In this document: positions 1 to 11,079 of the stretch, in pieces
How the letters are laid out: each line of letters begins with the position of its first letter
How positions within the stretch are numbered: the stretch's first letter is position 1
From: Diphasiastrum complanatum
Lineage: Eukaryota; Streptophyta; Lycopodiopsida; Lycopodiales; Lycopodiaceae
NCBI GenBank assembly: GCA_029204225.1
Contig: CM055092.1
Coordinates: 74,463,746 to 74,527,745, forward strand
DNA: 64,000 nucleotides
Direction: 5' to 3'
Translations under genes and position numbers: made by a program
The notes under the pieces: generated by a model
Databases searched by the model: none
What the model was told of the DNA's origin: nothing
Seen by the model: the letters and a program-made list of their open reading frames with translations, nothing else

Positions 1-1255
1 CGGTTCAAACCTCGGAAAGTTTATAGAAGACCCTTTCCTACTTTCAAGTAAAATCAAAACAGGAAAGCGAAAAATGGATCCGAGATTATATTGAACGAGT
101 GAAATGCCTCATATTTGAGTGCGAACACTGAGCTAATTAACAAAAATGCTATGATTATGTGGTTTTTGTCAGGTTTTACCTTAAAAGGATCAGACGTGAG
201 CTGAAACGCCATAATGAGTGCGCAATGTTACAGAATGTTGTGTCTGATGCAAATCGGAGGAGATGAAGATTCAGACGATGAGCCAAATATCAGTATGTTG
301 CCTTATACAGCAAGGCAGAACCACTACGACGTCCACCCACTATTGCTTCAATGAATGTCAACACTACTACAGAAATGATGCTCAATGAGTTCGAGAAACT
401 CGAGAAGAACCAATGGAAACAGATGGAAAAGTTGCAGTCGCAATTTGATGAGAAGATCAAAACATTGGAAGATTTTCATGGACAAGCGAACAAGGAACCT
501 GAGAAGTTTGCAAAGACTTTTCCTACCAAGGAAAATGTCTGGTGTTCTATTTGTATAGGAAATCACACAGTGAATGGTGTCCTCAATTGGAAAAAACGAA
601 TGGGAATCAGTGTATGCCATTTGTGTAATTCGCCTGATCATGAGACTGCTTTTTGCAACTTCAATCCTCGGATAATTCTGCAACGGTATGCCCAAATGGG
701 ATACCGAGAACCACAGTATGGAGGAAATCCAGCAGCCAGACATCGACAATCTGCTTTTGGATACCCGGAAAGTTCAGTCTTACCTGCCCCACCAAAGCAC
801 CCCACTCCTCCTGCCAATTCGATGGAGCCAGAATCGTACAGAAGTGCCGAGCAATGGAACTATGGTAATGATCAAGAAGGTGGGATCTTCATAACAGTAT
901 GCTATTTATGCTGCCGCGCAACAACAAGCATCTAGAAACTGGACCAGAGCACCACTTGGCATGCTTTGCATGTGGAGAAAATCACAAAGTTGCAGAATGT
1001 CCAAATAAAGGAGTTTGTACCATTCTGTTGTGACTGAGGTTATGGGCATTGCTATAAAGACTGTCCAGGAAGACCGAAGCCACACCAGCCTACGAAGAGG
1101 AGCTTAAAGCTGCTAAGGCAACAGCCGAAGTTCGTTCTTCACAATTGTAGCCACCAAAAAATTCATGTACAGATATGAATGATCAGTTGCATCATCATGA
1201 AGAACCCTTCAAGATGACTGAACCGGAAGCATCGCAAACAGAACTACTCATGAAA
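1..1255 (+). pseudogene. gag (capsid/nucleocapsid) remnant of gypsy copy A
   Basis: The reading frame at the left edge matches the gag core found intact at 26770-27102 on the other strand (both carry RFKPRKF.EDPFLL). Around 351-935 a coiled-coil stretch rich in K, E and Q precedes a CHLC...H...C zinc knuckle (near 625-660). A second knuckle, CFACGENHKVAEC, is read at 963-1001. A third, ending YGHCYKDC (about 1029-1061), carries a TGA where a cysteine would be expected. Gag packages element RNA in the cytoplasm. Several frame changes and stops make this a pseudogene; its 5' start lies outside the window. Confidence 0.75.
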
Positions 1256-1492
1256 TATTTTGTCTAGTAAGATCAATATTTCATTAGGAGAGTTCATGAA
1301 GTTGGTGCCAAAAGCAAAAGAAGTCTTAGCACAAAAGTTATCTCAAGCAGAACCAAAAGTCTATCAAGAGCCACTTTTTGTGCTGGATTTGAAGAATCTA
1401 ATGAAGTACTCCATGTCGAAGCAGCTTGGGAAAGTGAACAAAAAAATATCACCCTGCCAATACAACATAGACAATTTCCTAAGGAAGCAGCT

Positions 1493-1678
1493 GTGATAGA
1501 TGGCAGTTCAGGAGTTAACCTGATTTCTACAAGGCTATGTGCAAAATGGGGCCTTACAAAGATCAAGCCTACGACTTTTTTCACTAAGCTAGCTGATCAA
1601 ACAATAGTTCATCCGCGAGGAATGGTTGAAGATATACCTGTCAAATTGCGGGAGTACAGTTCGTCATTACTTTTGTAG
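1493..1678 (+). pseudogene. retroviral-type aspartic protease fragment, gypsy copy A
   Basis: A 61-residue open stretch begins with a DGSSGVNLIS motif, the D(S/T)G-like active-site loop of retropepsins followed by the usual hydrophobic strand, and continues with LADQTIVHPRG, typical of plant gypsy proteases. It lies between the gag zinc knuckles and the RT. In an intact element it would cleave the polyprotein. The domain is cut by a stop at 1676-1678, and the rest continues in another frame toward the RT. Confidence 0.6.
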
Positions 1679-1843
1679 TAATGGACTTACCAGATGCACC
1701 AAATGTCTACCGAGTCCTATTGGTACATCCATGGTTACGAGTTGTGCAAGTAATTCATAACTGGGGTAACCGGGAAAATCACTTTTGAAAATCATGAACG
1801 TGCAGTCAAAGTTGATCTTGCAACTTGGACTATCAAACCAACA

Positions 1844-3380
1844 ATGGATCATACTTGTGACCGACCGGAGAAAAAATTGGGAGTTCACTATGATTCTCAA
1901 ACGGATACTATCAACTGGAATGAAGCTCTTGCAACGATTGATTGTACAGCAGGATATATGTGTCAACAAGATAATCAAAAGACAAGTCCTTTCGACAAAG
2001 AACAAGCAGATGTTGTCCAACATGATATGCCTGAACATTTTAAACGTTATACACTGGATGATGTGGTTATCATGTTACCTAAAGCACATCGTGAACCCGA
2101 AGAACTGGTGCCAGAATCGAAAGATGTTTACGATGGCCCAGCTAGGACACAGCCAATGAATCTTGCTGAACCAGGAGAACTAGAAAAGATTGTACAAGTT
2201 GGATCACAACTTAATCCTGAACAGTATCAAGCACTCCAAATGTTACTTATTAAGTATCAAGATTTCTTTGCATGGACTTACCAAGATCTGAAGGGTATTC
2301 CGACATCAGGTATTGAGCATACCATACCTTTAGTACCTGATGTAGTTCCAAAGGTTACAAAGTTCTATCATTGTAATCTTAATGTTGCGGACCTGATAAA
2401 CAAAGAGCTTCAGAGACTGCTTGATGCCGATTTCATTTATGAGATCAAGCATACTGAATGGGTTTCACCGATTGTCATTGTTCCTAAGAAGAATGGGAAA
2501 TTGAGAATTTGTGTGAATCTCAAGGCTTTGAACAAAGTGATGCGGATCGGATCACTTTCCGTTACCTTTTACTGAAAGCATTTTGGATCGCCTTGCTGGA
2601 GCAGAAGCTTATAGTTTCCTGGATGGATTTAGTGGTTACAACCAAGTTAAGATTGCACCTGCAGATCGCCACAAAACTGCTTTTGCAACAGAATGGGACA
2701 CCTATGCTTACAAAGTAATGTCGTTTGGACTCTGTAATGCACCAAGTTTGTTCCAAAGAGTAATGCAATTTGCTTTTATAGATTATCTACATAAATTCCT
2801 TGAAATTTACTTGAATGATATGGGCGTCCATAATAGTACAAATACAGACCACCTGGATCAATTGGAGAAAGTATTTGAAAGATGTCGCAGACATCAAATT
2901 TTCCTAGATCCAGAAAAATGCCAGATATGGGTTTCCCACGGAGTTGTGCTTGGGCATGTGATATCGAGAGATGGCATTGCCACATATTATTCTAAAATCA
3001 AGATTATTGTGGAATTGCCATTGCCAACAATGATTTGTGGAGTTTATGTGTTTACGGGTCATGCGAACTACTATCGAATTTTTATTATCTTCTTTGCAGA
3101 TTTAGCACGACCTATATACAAACTAACTATTGTTCCTATTTGGATAGTAGAGGCATTAGAAGCCTTTCAAAAATTAAGAAAAGCATTAACTTCAGCACCG
3201 ATACTACATTCTCCAGATTGGACGGTTGAATTTCATGTTCACACGGATGCCTCAAAATATGCCATTGGATCAGTTTTGACGCAGCCAGGTGACTATAAGA
3301 AGGATATCCTATACGATTTGCAAGTAGACAGCTTACAGATCCTGAGAAGAACTATTCAACAACAGAATGTAAAGCGTTAG
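1844..3380 (+). pseudogene. reverse transcriptase and start of RNase H, gypsy copy A
   Basis: Two overlapping-phase open stretches (1844-2575 and 2583-3380) together cover the RT palm and fingers. Recognisable motifs are WVSPIVIVPKKNGKLRICV, AYSFLDGFSGYNQVKIAP, TAFATEWDTYAYKVMSFGLCNAP and the region where YxDD should be, here IYLNDM, so the catalytic DD pair is altered. A frameshift near 2540-2580 separates fingers from palm. The RNase H start is seen as FHVHTDASKYAIGSVLTQP. The order and spacing match the − strand copy at 13314-14390, which keeps this part in one frame. Confidence 0.85.
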
Positions 3381-3820
3381 CCATGATTTTTTCTGTTTGG
3401 AAATTTCATCACTACCTCATGGAAATACACTTTGCATTTTAAACGGATTACCAGCCGTTATTTTACTTGGTAAACAAGACGTGCAATACTGGACATATTG
3501 CAAGATGGTTATTGTTATTGACTGAATTTGACTTTTGAATTGTGGTTCGAAAGGGGAAGCAACATTATCTAGCCAATCACGTTTCGCGAATTGAATCCAC
3601 ACCAGTTAATACTGAAGTGCATGATGAATTACTAGATGCTGCATTGTTCTATGTTGAGTGGGCAGCGGATATTGTTGAGTACCTGATGCTAGGACAACCG
3701 AATGACTCTTTGACAAAAGTACAGAAGAGGCAATTTATTCATAAGGCTCAATCTTATCAATTGATTGCAGGACAATCATATCGTTGTGGATCAGACAATA
3801 TTCTACGTAGATGTGTTTGA
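3381..3820 (+). pseudogene. RNase H C-terminal part and connection domain, gypsy copy A
   Basis: Reading across frames gives the end of RNase H and the linker VVRKGKQHYLANHVSRIE, the same stretch that is intact at 12903-13307 on the other strand as VVRKGKQHYMADHVSRIK. A 92-residue open segment (3542-3820) continues to just before the integrase zinc-binding region. Stops inside the RNase H half show that it is inactive. Confidence 0.7.
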
Positions 3821-3829
3821 CTGCATGAA

Positions 3830-4888
3830 ATACCAGATATAGTCATGTTTTCACATGATGGCATGGGCGGAGGACATTTCTCTATAGATATTACGATTCG
3901 CAAACTTTTGCAATCAGGTTGTTGGTGGCCTACGCTTCATAAGGACACAGAAAATTATATTTAGACATGTGATGTTTGCTAACGAGCATGACGGCCTACT
4001 AGACAGAACTATGGACCCTTGCATCCAATTTTATCGCAAGCACCATTTGAAAAATGGGGACTAGATTATGTTGGTCCTATTCATTCTGTCGCGCAAGGAT
4101 CTCAAGCCCGATACATTATCATAGCAACTGATTATATGACCAAGTGGGTTGAAGCCAAAGCTGTCAAAGTTGCTGATGCGAAATCTACGGCCAAGTTTCT
4201 CTATGAAAATATCATTATCAGATTTGGATGTCCGATTGAGATTGTCAGTGACCAGGGTACAGAATTTGTTAATCAAACAATAAAGTGTTTACTGGAAGAT
4301 TTTTTTTTTATACACAGATTTAGTACTCCTTACTATCCTAGAGGGAATGGCCAAGCTGAATCTTCCAATAAGATTCTCTGCACTATTATGACGAAAACAG
4401 TTGAAGCGAGTCGGTCTGATTGGGAACATCAACTGTATGCAGCATTATGGGCATTCAGAACTGCTTACAAAAGTAGTACAAATCAAACACCCTTTCAACT
4501 AGTTTATGGTCAAGATGTTGTCATGCCGATTGAATTTTTAATCCCATCTTTACACATAGCGACAATAGAACGGTTAAATGATGATAAGTCTTTACAACTA
4601 CGTCATGAAGTGTTGCACAAATTATGTGCTACACGATTGATGGCAGTTCATGCGTTAGCAGCAGAGAAAGCCCGTCGATTGCACAAAAAGAATCTGAAAG
4701 TAGGAGATCTCGCACTGATGTACGAAACCAAGCTGATCAAGGAAAAATTGAAGTTTATTGGTAAAGGCCCGTATAAAGTGAAGGAAATCATGAACTATGG
4801 CGCAGTAATTCTTGAGCACTTGGAAGGAAAACGATTTGATACTTTGGTATGTTTTTCAAATTTTTTATTTTCAATATTTAATTGTTAA
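3830..4888 (+). pseudogene. integrase, gypsy copy A
   Basis: The HHCC zinc-binding part (3860-4010, GGGHFS...CDVC) contains in-frame stops. From 4019 a 289-residue open stretch holds the catalytic core with the DDE triad visible: D in GLDYVGPIH, D in IVSDQGTEF and E in RGNGQAESSNK, followed by TPFQLVYGQDVVMP and a C-terminal GDLALMYETKLIKEKL...GKGPYKVKEI region. Integrase inserts the cDNA into the host genome. The core is the best preserved part of this copy, but the broken zinc finger means the protein as a whole is not made intact. No chromodomain follows. Confidence 0.85.
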
Positions 4889-5039
4889 GTTTTGTTTAGA
4901 AAAGACAAAGAAAAAAAAAAGGAAAAGAAAAAGTGAGAAAAGATTGATGAGCAAAAGTTCGAAAAGTCATCAGAATGGAAAAAGAGGAAGGAAAGTATTT
5001 TTTGGCAAAAAATGACTTATAAAATCATTGTTTCGGTCA

Positions 5040-5444
5040 TATGTTGCCTATACAGTATTGGAAAACTTCGCTAAGCTTTCAGATTGTACATCCACTTCAG
5101 ATATATCTATATTGAGTTGGGCGAAGGTTCTTTTCCAGAAAAAGTGCCTTTTTTGAGTTAGGCGAATGATCAACAATATGCCATTTTGGGAACCTTTGCC
5201 GAGCACCTTACTCTCCTTAGAAACCTTCGCTGACATGCTAGATGGTCTTAAAATGTCAAAATTAGGTCGGCCATAGGTTCAGATCTTGAAAAATTGCATT
5301 TATGACAGTATTTGGGCGAAGGTTCATCCTTCGCCAACCCTGGAAAACGTTTGCTGGATAGCTTCAGAGCCTCAGAAACCTTCGCCGAGATTTTTATAGC
5401 CTACTTTCACGGTACTATACAAGCCTGCAAATTTTTGTTCAATT
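5040..5444 (+). repeat. spacer between integrase and extra ORF with repeated GCGAAGGTTC motifs
   Basis: This non-coding spacer carries GCGAAGGTTC at 5121-5130 and 5316-5325 and its reverse form AACCTTCGC at 5222-5230 and within 5376-5389. The equivalent spacer of copy B (11080-11400) and the leader at 27440-28150 carry the same motif in several variants. Confidence 0.55.
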
Positions 5445-6873
5445 TTGATCGGCCAAACTAGTATTCAGTGTAATGGACCCTCCAAATTCACCTATAAGTT
5501 GGCTGAATTCGATTCATTCCTCACTTGTGCTAGCGAAGCTCTTGCCAATTTTTCTAGTGACCAAAGCCTTCAAAACTTTCTGAACTATTTTTTGCTATAC
5601 ACTCGCGCATATTACTTTTTGTTTCTGATCAACATGTCTTCCACAGATACATCCCAGTCGTCTCGTTATACTATCCATCATGATGTCCCATCTGCAACAG
5701 ATATCATGATCCTTCCTAGCACAAGCATGGTCACTCAATGGATGACCCTTGCGAAGCCTCTGCTTACTGCAATGGGTATTCATGAGAGAGCCTTCTTAGG
5801 GAGAATCAATATGGATTTTATCACAGAAATCCAAATTTTACATCACTTTCCAGGGAGCCACACACAAGGTGCGTGTGATTGAGGCCGCCCTTGCTGCTAT
5901 AGGGATAGCATCTGGGACCCAAGCCTCACCAAACCATAAGAAAGCCAAATACGCTATTAAGCCTTATATTGAACTTACAAATGATTTGCATTGGACCAAT
6001 GACGACTACCTCCTAGAAGCCATTACTAAGTCTGCCATACATGCCACTGCCCAGCTTCTTAATAATTTTCTGATGGTTGGCAACCTCAAGAAAGACCGCA
6101 TTACTTCTCAGATCTTGCATAGGATAGTTGAGTCATACGTCAAGATAGGCAAGGCCCCTCTGGAACCATATAATTGGTTCAAGACTATTTTTGGTGAGCT
6201 CAAACGAGCCATTAAGAGCAATACCAAGTAGCAGTTTGTTGTTGGCCCCTTGTTATCTCTCCTAGCAACCTCCCACCTTGAAAATAAAATCCATGTGTTT
6301 CACCTGGATTCTGTGCTTTCTATTAATGAAGAAGCATCGGCCGAGTCATCTCACCAGACCTCCAACTCACATAGTCGATGTCATCCACGCATCAAGATCG
6401 TCATTCCTAACTTGCCTTCCGTGTCATGACGTCGTACTAGGCAAACATTGTCAACTGCGCTTCCACCCCCTGCTACTGTTGGCACTGAAATCCCTATTCC
6501 CCCCGCCTCTGATGCTTCCCTCGGCTCTGCTTCCTCTCACGGATAATCTATGACATTGGGGCTACCATTACCATCACAGTTGCCCAGGGCGCCTCACCCC
6601 CACACACAGAAGTTGTTTCTCCTCGAAATGCCCCAGAGCCCTACGCCCTTTGAACTCCAATCTCCTGGAAGAGGATTCAAACAAATCCATGATACTAGTG
6701 TTGAAGATTCATTCCAGTCACCCCAACAACCTCAAACTGAAGCCACACCAGCCACACTTCGAGTCGAGCAAGCTGCCAAATCACCAAAGCAGTTCGACGC
6801 CACTGTGCATGAGGGCGACTTCATCTACAATGTCAGATTAGAACCAGATCATGAGAGATGGTACATATCCTAA
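5445..6873 (+). pseudogene. extra ORF (aORF) downstream of integrase, gypsy copy A
   Basis: No known domain is recognised. The reading is continuous in pieces (5445-5882, 5869-6231, then 6550-6873 after frame changes), so this copy is broken. It aligns by eye with the − strand ORFs at 8990-11070. Shared blocks are AEF(D/E)SF(L/V)T.ASEAL, (D/E).P.AT.I..LPS, YL(L/I)EAIT...I.A.A.LL.NF, KDRI...IL..IVES, and PY(N/D)W.....EL...IK followed by GPLL. A probable start codon is 5634, where both copies have M(S/A)S. A Ser/Pro/Thr-rich tail follows from about 6300. Position after integrase recalls the env-like ORF of Athila elements, but no convincing signal peptide or membrane anchor is seen. Confidence 0.6.
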
Positions 6874-7178
6874 TGATGGAGTACGTGGTATATGATGTTG
6901 ATCTAGTTTGTCTTATGTTTGTGAGCCAATAGGGACGGAGATGGTTACTCGGAGAGCTTATGCTCAAGAGAGTACTCATGTGAGATGCATGGTTATATGC
7001 ACAATTGGTGATCTCCATTTTGTGGTGTCACGTGTATGTCTTTATCTACCATTATTTGATAAACAAGATGCAGTTTATTGGTTAGATCTAGTTGGATGAT
7101 GTCATACATTCTGATATTGGTTTACTCCAATACAAGGGATATTCTCCAAAATACCTCTTGGAGTCGAAAATATTTTTT

Positions 7179-7228
7179 TATGACTCCCACTATTTTCCAG
7201 ATAAAAATGAAAAATAGTGGGAGTCATA
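7179..7228. repeat. perfect 18-bp inverted repeat with 14-base loop
   Basis: The left arm at 7179-7196 (TATGACTCCCACTATTTT) and the right arm at 7211-7228 are exact reverse complements, separated by 14 bases. It could form a stable hairpin in RNA or be the core of a small foldback element. No target duplication was recognised. Confidence 0.85.
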
Positions 7229-7260
7229 CATGTAGAAGGCTAGAAAGAATTATTGGTACT

Positions 7261-7612
7261 AAAGTCTAATGTGTATAATAATGGTATGTAAAAAAGTATG
7301 TGAACATTGTTTTTTTTTTTTTTCATTTTGACTTTCAAATCACAACTATTCAAGTGACAAGTATGGATTTTGAATAACAACGCCTAGGGAGCCTAATGTG
7401 AGTACTAAAATAGGAATATCTTTCTTTATCGATTTTTTTTATGTGTTACTCACAAACTTGCAAAATATGAGTATAAATTCCCAATATCTAAGCTCGACAA
7501 GTCTAATGTAGGAATAATGCAAGTGTGTAAAAAAAAATGTAACCGCTTTTTTATTCATCTTCTTGATCACAACTATCCATGTGGTGTATATAAAGCCCTT
7601 GGGAGCCTGATA
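7261..7612. repeat. diverged tandem duplication, about 240-bp period
   Basis: The stretch beginning AAGTCTAATGT near 7262 recurs near 7500, and both copies run through a T-rich tract, ATCACAACTAT and end in a GGGAGCCT.AT block (near 7388 and 7602). Mismatches and small gaps show that the duplication is old. Confidence 0.55.
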
Positions 7613-8413
7613 TTGTTGGAAACAACACTTTGTCAACATATCTACCTATTATAAAATTGTTATGGAATAATATTCTTAAACTGTGGAATTGAAAGCTACT
7701 TTAGAAAAGATCATACATATGCTCAGAACATGAATAAAAAAAAATAGTAATTGGAGCTGGGTAATGCACTTCTACTTTATTCAAATAATATCAAGCATAA
7801 ATAGTCTGTAAAACAATTTAGCTACTGCTACTACATCTCTACTTATTTTGATTTTAACAAATGGTAATCTTAACTCACTAAATAATTTGGTACAACAACA
7901 TCTTATCAATTAAATGTAATGATGAATTACATCTATTTATGGCTGTGCATTAATGTCTTAAAGTCTGTGTTGGCAATGGCTTTGATTCCCAAAAATAACA
8001 TGGCATTTTTTTCTACTATGGGGTCCTATAGTTTGTATTTCGACTCTGAAGATTGAATTTTATTTCATCCTATATTTTAATCCTTTGCTACAGTGGTCGC
8101 ATTCTGCATTTTGAGCTTGTGGATCAATATTATATTTTCACCCGAAGAATTGAAATTTTATTTCAACCCTAGATTGTTGGATTTCTGTAGACTAACTTAT
8201 TTACAAGTATGTACAAGTATTCATAATAGGTCCACATTATGTTAGTGTTCATCAAAGATAGAAATCTAACACTCCCCCTTAGTGTGGATCTTGGAAAATC
8301 TTGATCTTCAAATTTTATAAATTGTTAAACATATTATGATTTTGAACTGATCCTACATTCGTAAAAGTGTCCACTACCATAAATTGAGTTCTACAAAATG
8401 TAAGTGCGATCTC

Positions 8414-8985
8414 TCAACTAAGTACTTTGTTTCTGGCATAGTGATACTTTATCTCATTGTGCTTGGACCTAGAATAAAATATAGAATTAAGAGACAAAAC
8501 TCTAGTACGTTGATTATCACAATAAAATGTCGTAGGCTGTGAAGGAGTAATATGGTCAATAGATCTAAAACTAAGGGAGGTCTCCAGTTTATGGAATATT
8601 GCTGACCAAAAGTGACCAGTGAACTTAAAATCTCTATCAGTCACTTAGCAATCCATACATTTGAGATACTCTTTCAACAAATATCTGGGCTAAATCAAAA
8701 GTCTTAATAGTCACCTTAACTGATATGAATGCATCCTATTTAGTTGACTTGTCCACTACAACCCAAATAGAATCATTTTGTCATTGGGTCTTTGAAAGTC
8801 CAACTACAAAGTCCATTGATATACTCTCTCATCTCTTATCAAGGATATCCAATGGATGCAATAAACCATCAACTTCAAGGCGTTCAGCCTTCGCTAGTTG
8901 ACAAGCTTGAATCTAATCACGTATGACTCTTGGCCAATAAACTTTTCTTCTGACCAAGTCAAAGAACACTGTGTATAGCGGGATA
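8414..8985 (-). mobile_element. mosaic of chromovirus integrase and copia RNase H fragments
   Basis: Read on the − strand from 8985 down, the sequence gives a gypsy/chromovirus integrase with frame breaks (QLAKAERLEVDGLLHPL, ESISMDFVVGLSKT, DSIWVVVDKSTK, then DRDFKFTGHFW). After about position 8545 the same reading frame switches to a Ty1/copia RNase H tail (PTTFYCDNQ, FYSRSKHNEIKYHYARNKVLS). Two superfamilies are therefore joined inside one short stretch, either by nested insertion and deletion or by template switching. Neither part is functional. Confidence 0.65.
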
Positions 8986-8989
8986 TTCT

Positions 8990-11070
8990 ACACAAAGTAT
9001 GTCATGGGACGCTTAGGACGCTTCAGCTTGAAGCTCCCGCACCTTCGTGGAGGCCTTAGTCAGCGAGTTGGAGAGGCTTTGGGTATATTTGTTGAGGCCT
9101 TCCTCCTTCTGCTACAGCTTGGCAATCTCCTGGTGCCCTGCTTGTTCGTGTTGCTGAGCCAAAATCAGCTCTTGCTGCAGCTTGGTGAGATCTGCTCGCA
9201 GCTGTGTATTACTTGTTGCTAGGTATAGTACCCTGCTTTTCAGAATAGCTTTGGTCGCTACCGCATCCAGGATGTATTTTCCCAGAGTCTGGTACGCCGT
9301 CGTTAGATCTGTGAGAGGAGTCGGTACACTGGCACTAGCAAGGGCTTGTGTTGTATCGGCCCCGATGACTTGTGGAATCCCGTCGTCATTATCTTCGATC
9401 AGGTTCTCATTGGACCTGATGCCATCTGGGGCGGTAGGATCATTCCGATCTGGCAATGGTACAAACATTGTTTGGACAAATGCGTCATCAAGCAACGGTT
9501 GGTTGCCCTTGGCAACCTTTGTTGGCAAAGCGGGTGGGGTTTGAAAAATAACTGTGGAAACAGGGGTGAGGACAGTTTGTCCGAACGAGAGGATGGGAGG
9601 AACAGAGAGAAACTGGAGGGTGGTGTGGAGTATGGAAGAAGTTGAGGATGGAGCAGAAAGTATCTGGCGTGGGGGTGAAAATTTGATAACTTGCATCCAT
9701 GCCAGAGTGTAGGAGGACAGTTGTGAATCAGAAGGATTGAATGGAATGGAAGCAACGGTGGCGGCAGGAGTGATGGAAGATGCGATGGTGATGGATGGAG
9801 TAGTGGACACTGGAAGAGAAGTAGGAGTGGTATCAATAAAAGAAACGGGGATGGAGACATAAACAGATGTGGATGAAACCGGAAGAGAGGTAGTGATAAC
9901 AGAAATCGGAGTGGGGGGTTGCACAGAAGAAGAAGTGGTGGTTGTTGATGGGGTGGTTAGTGCGGTAGTGGAGGTGCGTCTTCGGGTAGCAGGTGGAGAT
10001 GTGGATGTAGAGGCAGCGCCACACATTCGTTTGTTGGCCGTTGTGTTAATGACTGCAGGTTGGGAGGAGGTGGATGCCTAAGATGGCGGATAAAGGTTAG
10101 TGTGTGGCACAAGGGTAGACAAAAGGGATGAGCATTGGAAACTGCACACTTTCGCCTCGAGAAGTGCGCAGACAAAGTTATACAACAGGGGGCCTGCTGC
10201 GATTCGCTCACGGTTGTTAGGTTTGATGGAGTTGGTTAGTTCTCGAATAAGGAAGCTATGCCAGTCATATGGCACAACGGAGGGGTTAGGGAATTCCAGA
10301 AAGGATTCCACTATCTGACTCAGCAGCGTAGACAGGATTCTGTCCTTGCAAAATGTTGAAATAACCAGAAAGTTAATCAACAGATGCGCAGCCGCCTGAA
10401 TGACGGGTTCCGTGATAGCTTCTATCAGGTAACCATGTTAGTCTGGATGGGGATTTCTGTTGTGGTTTGGGTGACGAACGGTTTGATCAGAGCTTTGGCG
10501 TGGCGATGGGATATGGGAGCCTTGTCCTCCTCCCAGGTGGCATATGCGTGAAGGGCGAGGCCCATGTTAATCTCAGAATGGAAGAGCGTCGGGTAAAAAC
10601 TCATTGCCGCTAGAAGTAGACTGGCTGTTTGTAGCCATGGTTGGATCAGAGTGTCAGAGGGTAGAGGCCAAATCTGTGTGGCCTCGGGGATGTCACGCTG
10701 GATCACATGTTTGGCGCCAGAGTCTTTAGAGGATGAGGAGGCCATGTTAGCAATGATTATTAGTGGTCGAGAAAATAGAAAAAAACGGTGAAAAATGGAC
10801 AGAAAACTGTGAATAACGAGTGTTGGGTGATAAGGAGTGTAGTTCAGAGCATAGATCGGTGTTCAGTAATATCAGATGACAGCTGGTAGGAAGTTTGGTT
10901 GCAAACAAAAAACTTGGTAATTTTGGAGTAAATTTTGGTAGAGCTTCGCTAGCAAAGGTGACAAATGACTCGAATTCAGCCCTTATATAGCGGAATTTAG
11001 AGCGCGTATTAGGTGAAATAGACTTTCCCTTGTTCAGCTCCATCCAAATTTTGGCAGGCACCTTCCTCAC
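8990..11070 (-). pseudogene. extra ORF (aORF) downstream of integrase, gypsy copy B
   Basis: Open stretches on the − strand at 11070-10747, 10745-10425, 10380-10078 and 10026-9112 form a series related to copy A. The second begins MASSSSKDSG, parallel to MSSTDTSQSS in copy A, suggesting a true start near 10745. After the conserved N-terminal blocks comes a 304-residue stretch (10026-9112): a low-complexity Ser/Thr/Pro-rich segment, an acidic patch, then a heptad-like coiled coil ending QQHEQAGHQEIAKL. A TAG follows, after which coiled-coil sequence continues toward 9030. Function is unknown; a structural or envelope-like role is only a guess. Frameshifts near 10400 and 10050 make this copy non-functional. 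Confidence 0.6.
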
Positions 11071-11079
11071 AAAATTCTA

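Larger units (their letters stand above)
1..6873 (+). mobile_element. Ty3/gypsy LTR retrotransposon, copy A, degenerate, 5' end outside window
   Basis: Order along the strand is gag with zinc knuckles, aspartic protease, reverse transcriptase, RNase H, integrase, a spacer rich in short repeated motifs, and an extra ORF after integrase. The order protease-RT-RNase H-integrase defines Ty3/gypsy. Stops and frameshifts occur in most domains, so it is not autonomous. The 5' LTR would lie left of position 1, and no 3' LTR is recognisable after the extra ORF. Closely related sequence recurs on the other strand at 8990-15000 (pol plus extra ORF) and 25121-29316 (LTR plus gag). The extra ORF, absence of a chromodomain and the tRNA-Asp-type primer site of the related copy point to the OTA/Tat-Athila side of the superfamily; that placement is an inference. 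Confidence 0.85.
6874..8400. other. AT-rich sequence without a recognisable gene
   Basis: After the extra ORF the sequence becomes AT-rich with no coding signal. It contains an 18-bp inverted repeat (7179-7228) and a diverged tandem duplication (7261-7612), listed separately. Around 8250-8300 the text changes to retroelement-like sequence. An LTR for copy A was looked for here by comparison with the LTR at 28473-29316 and was not found. Confidence 0.5.
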
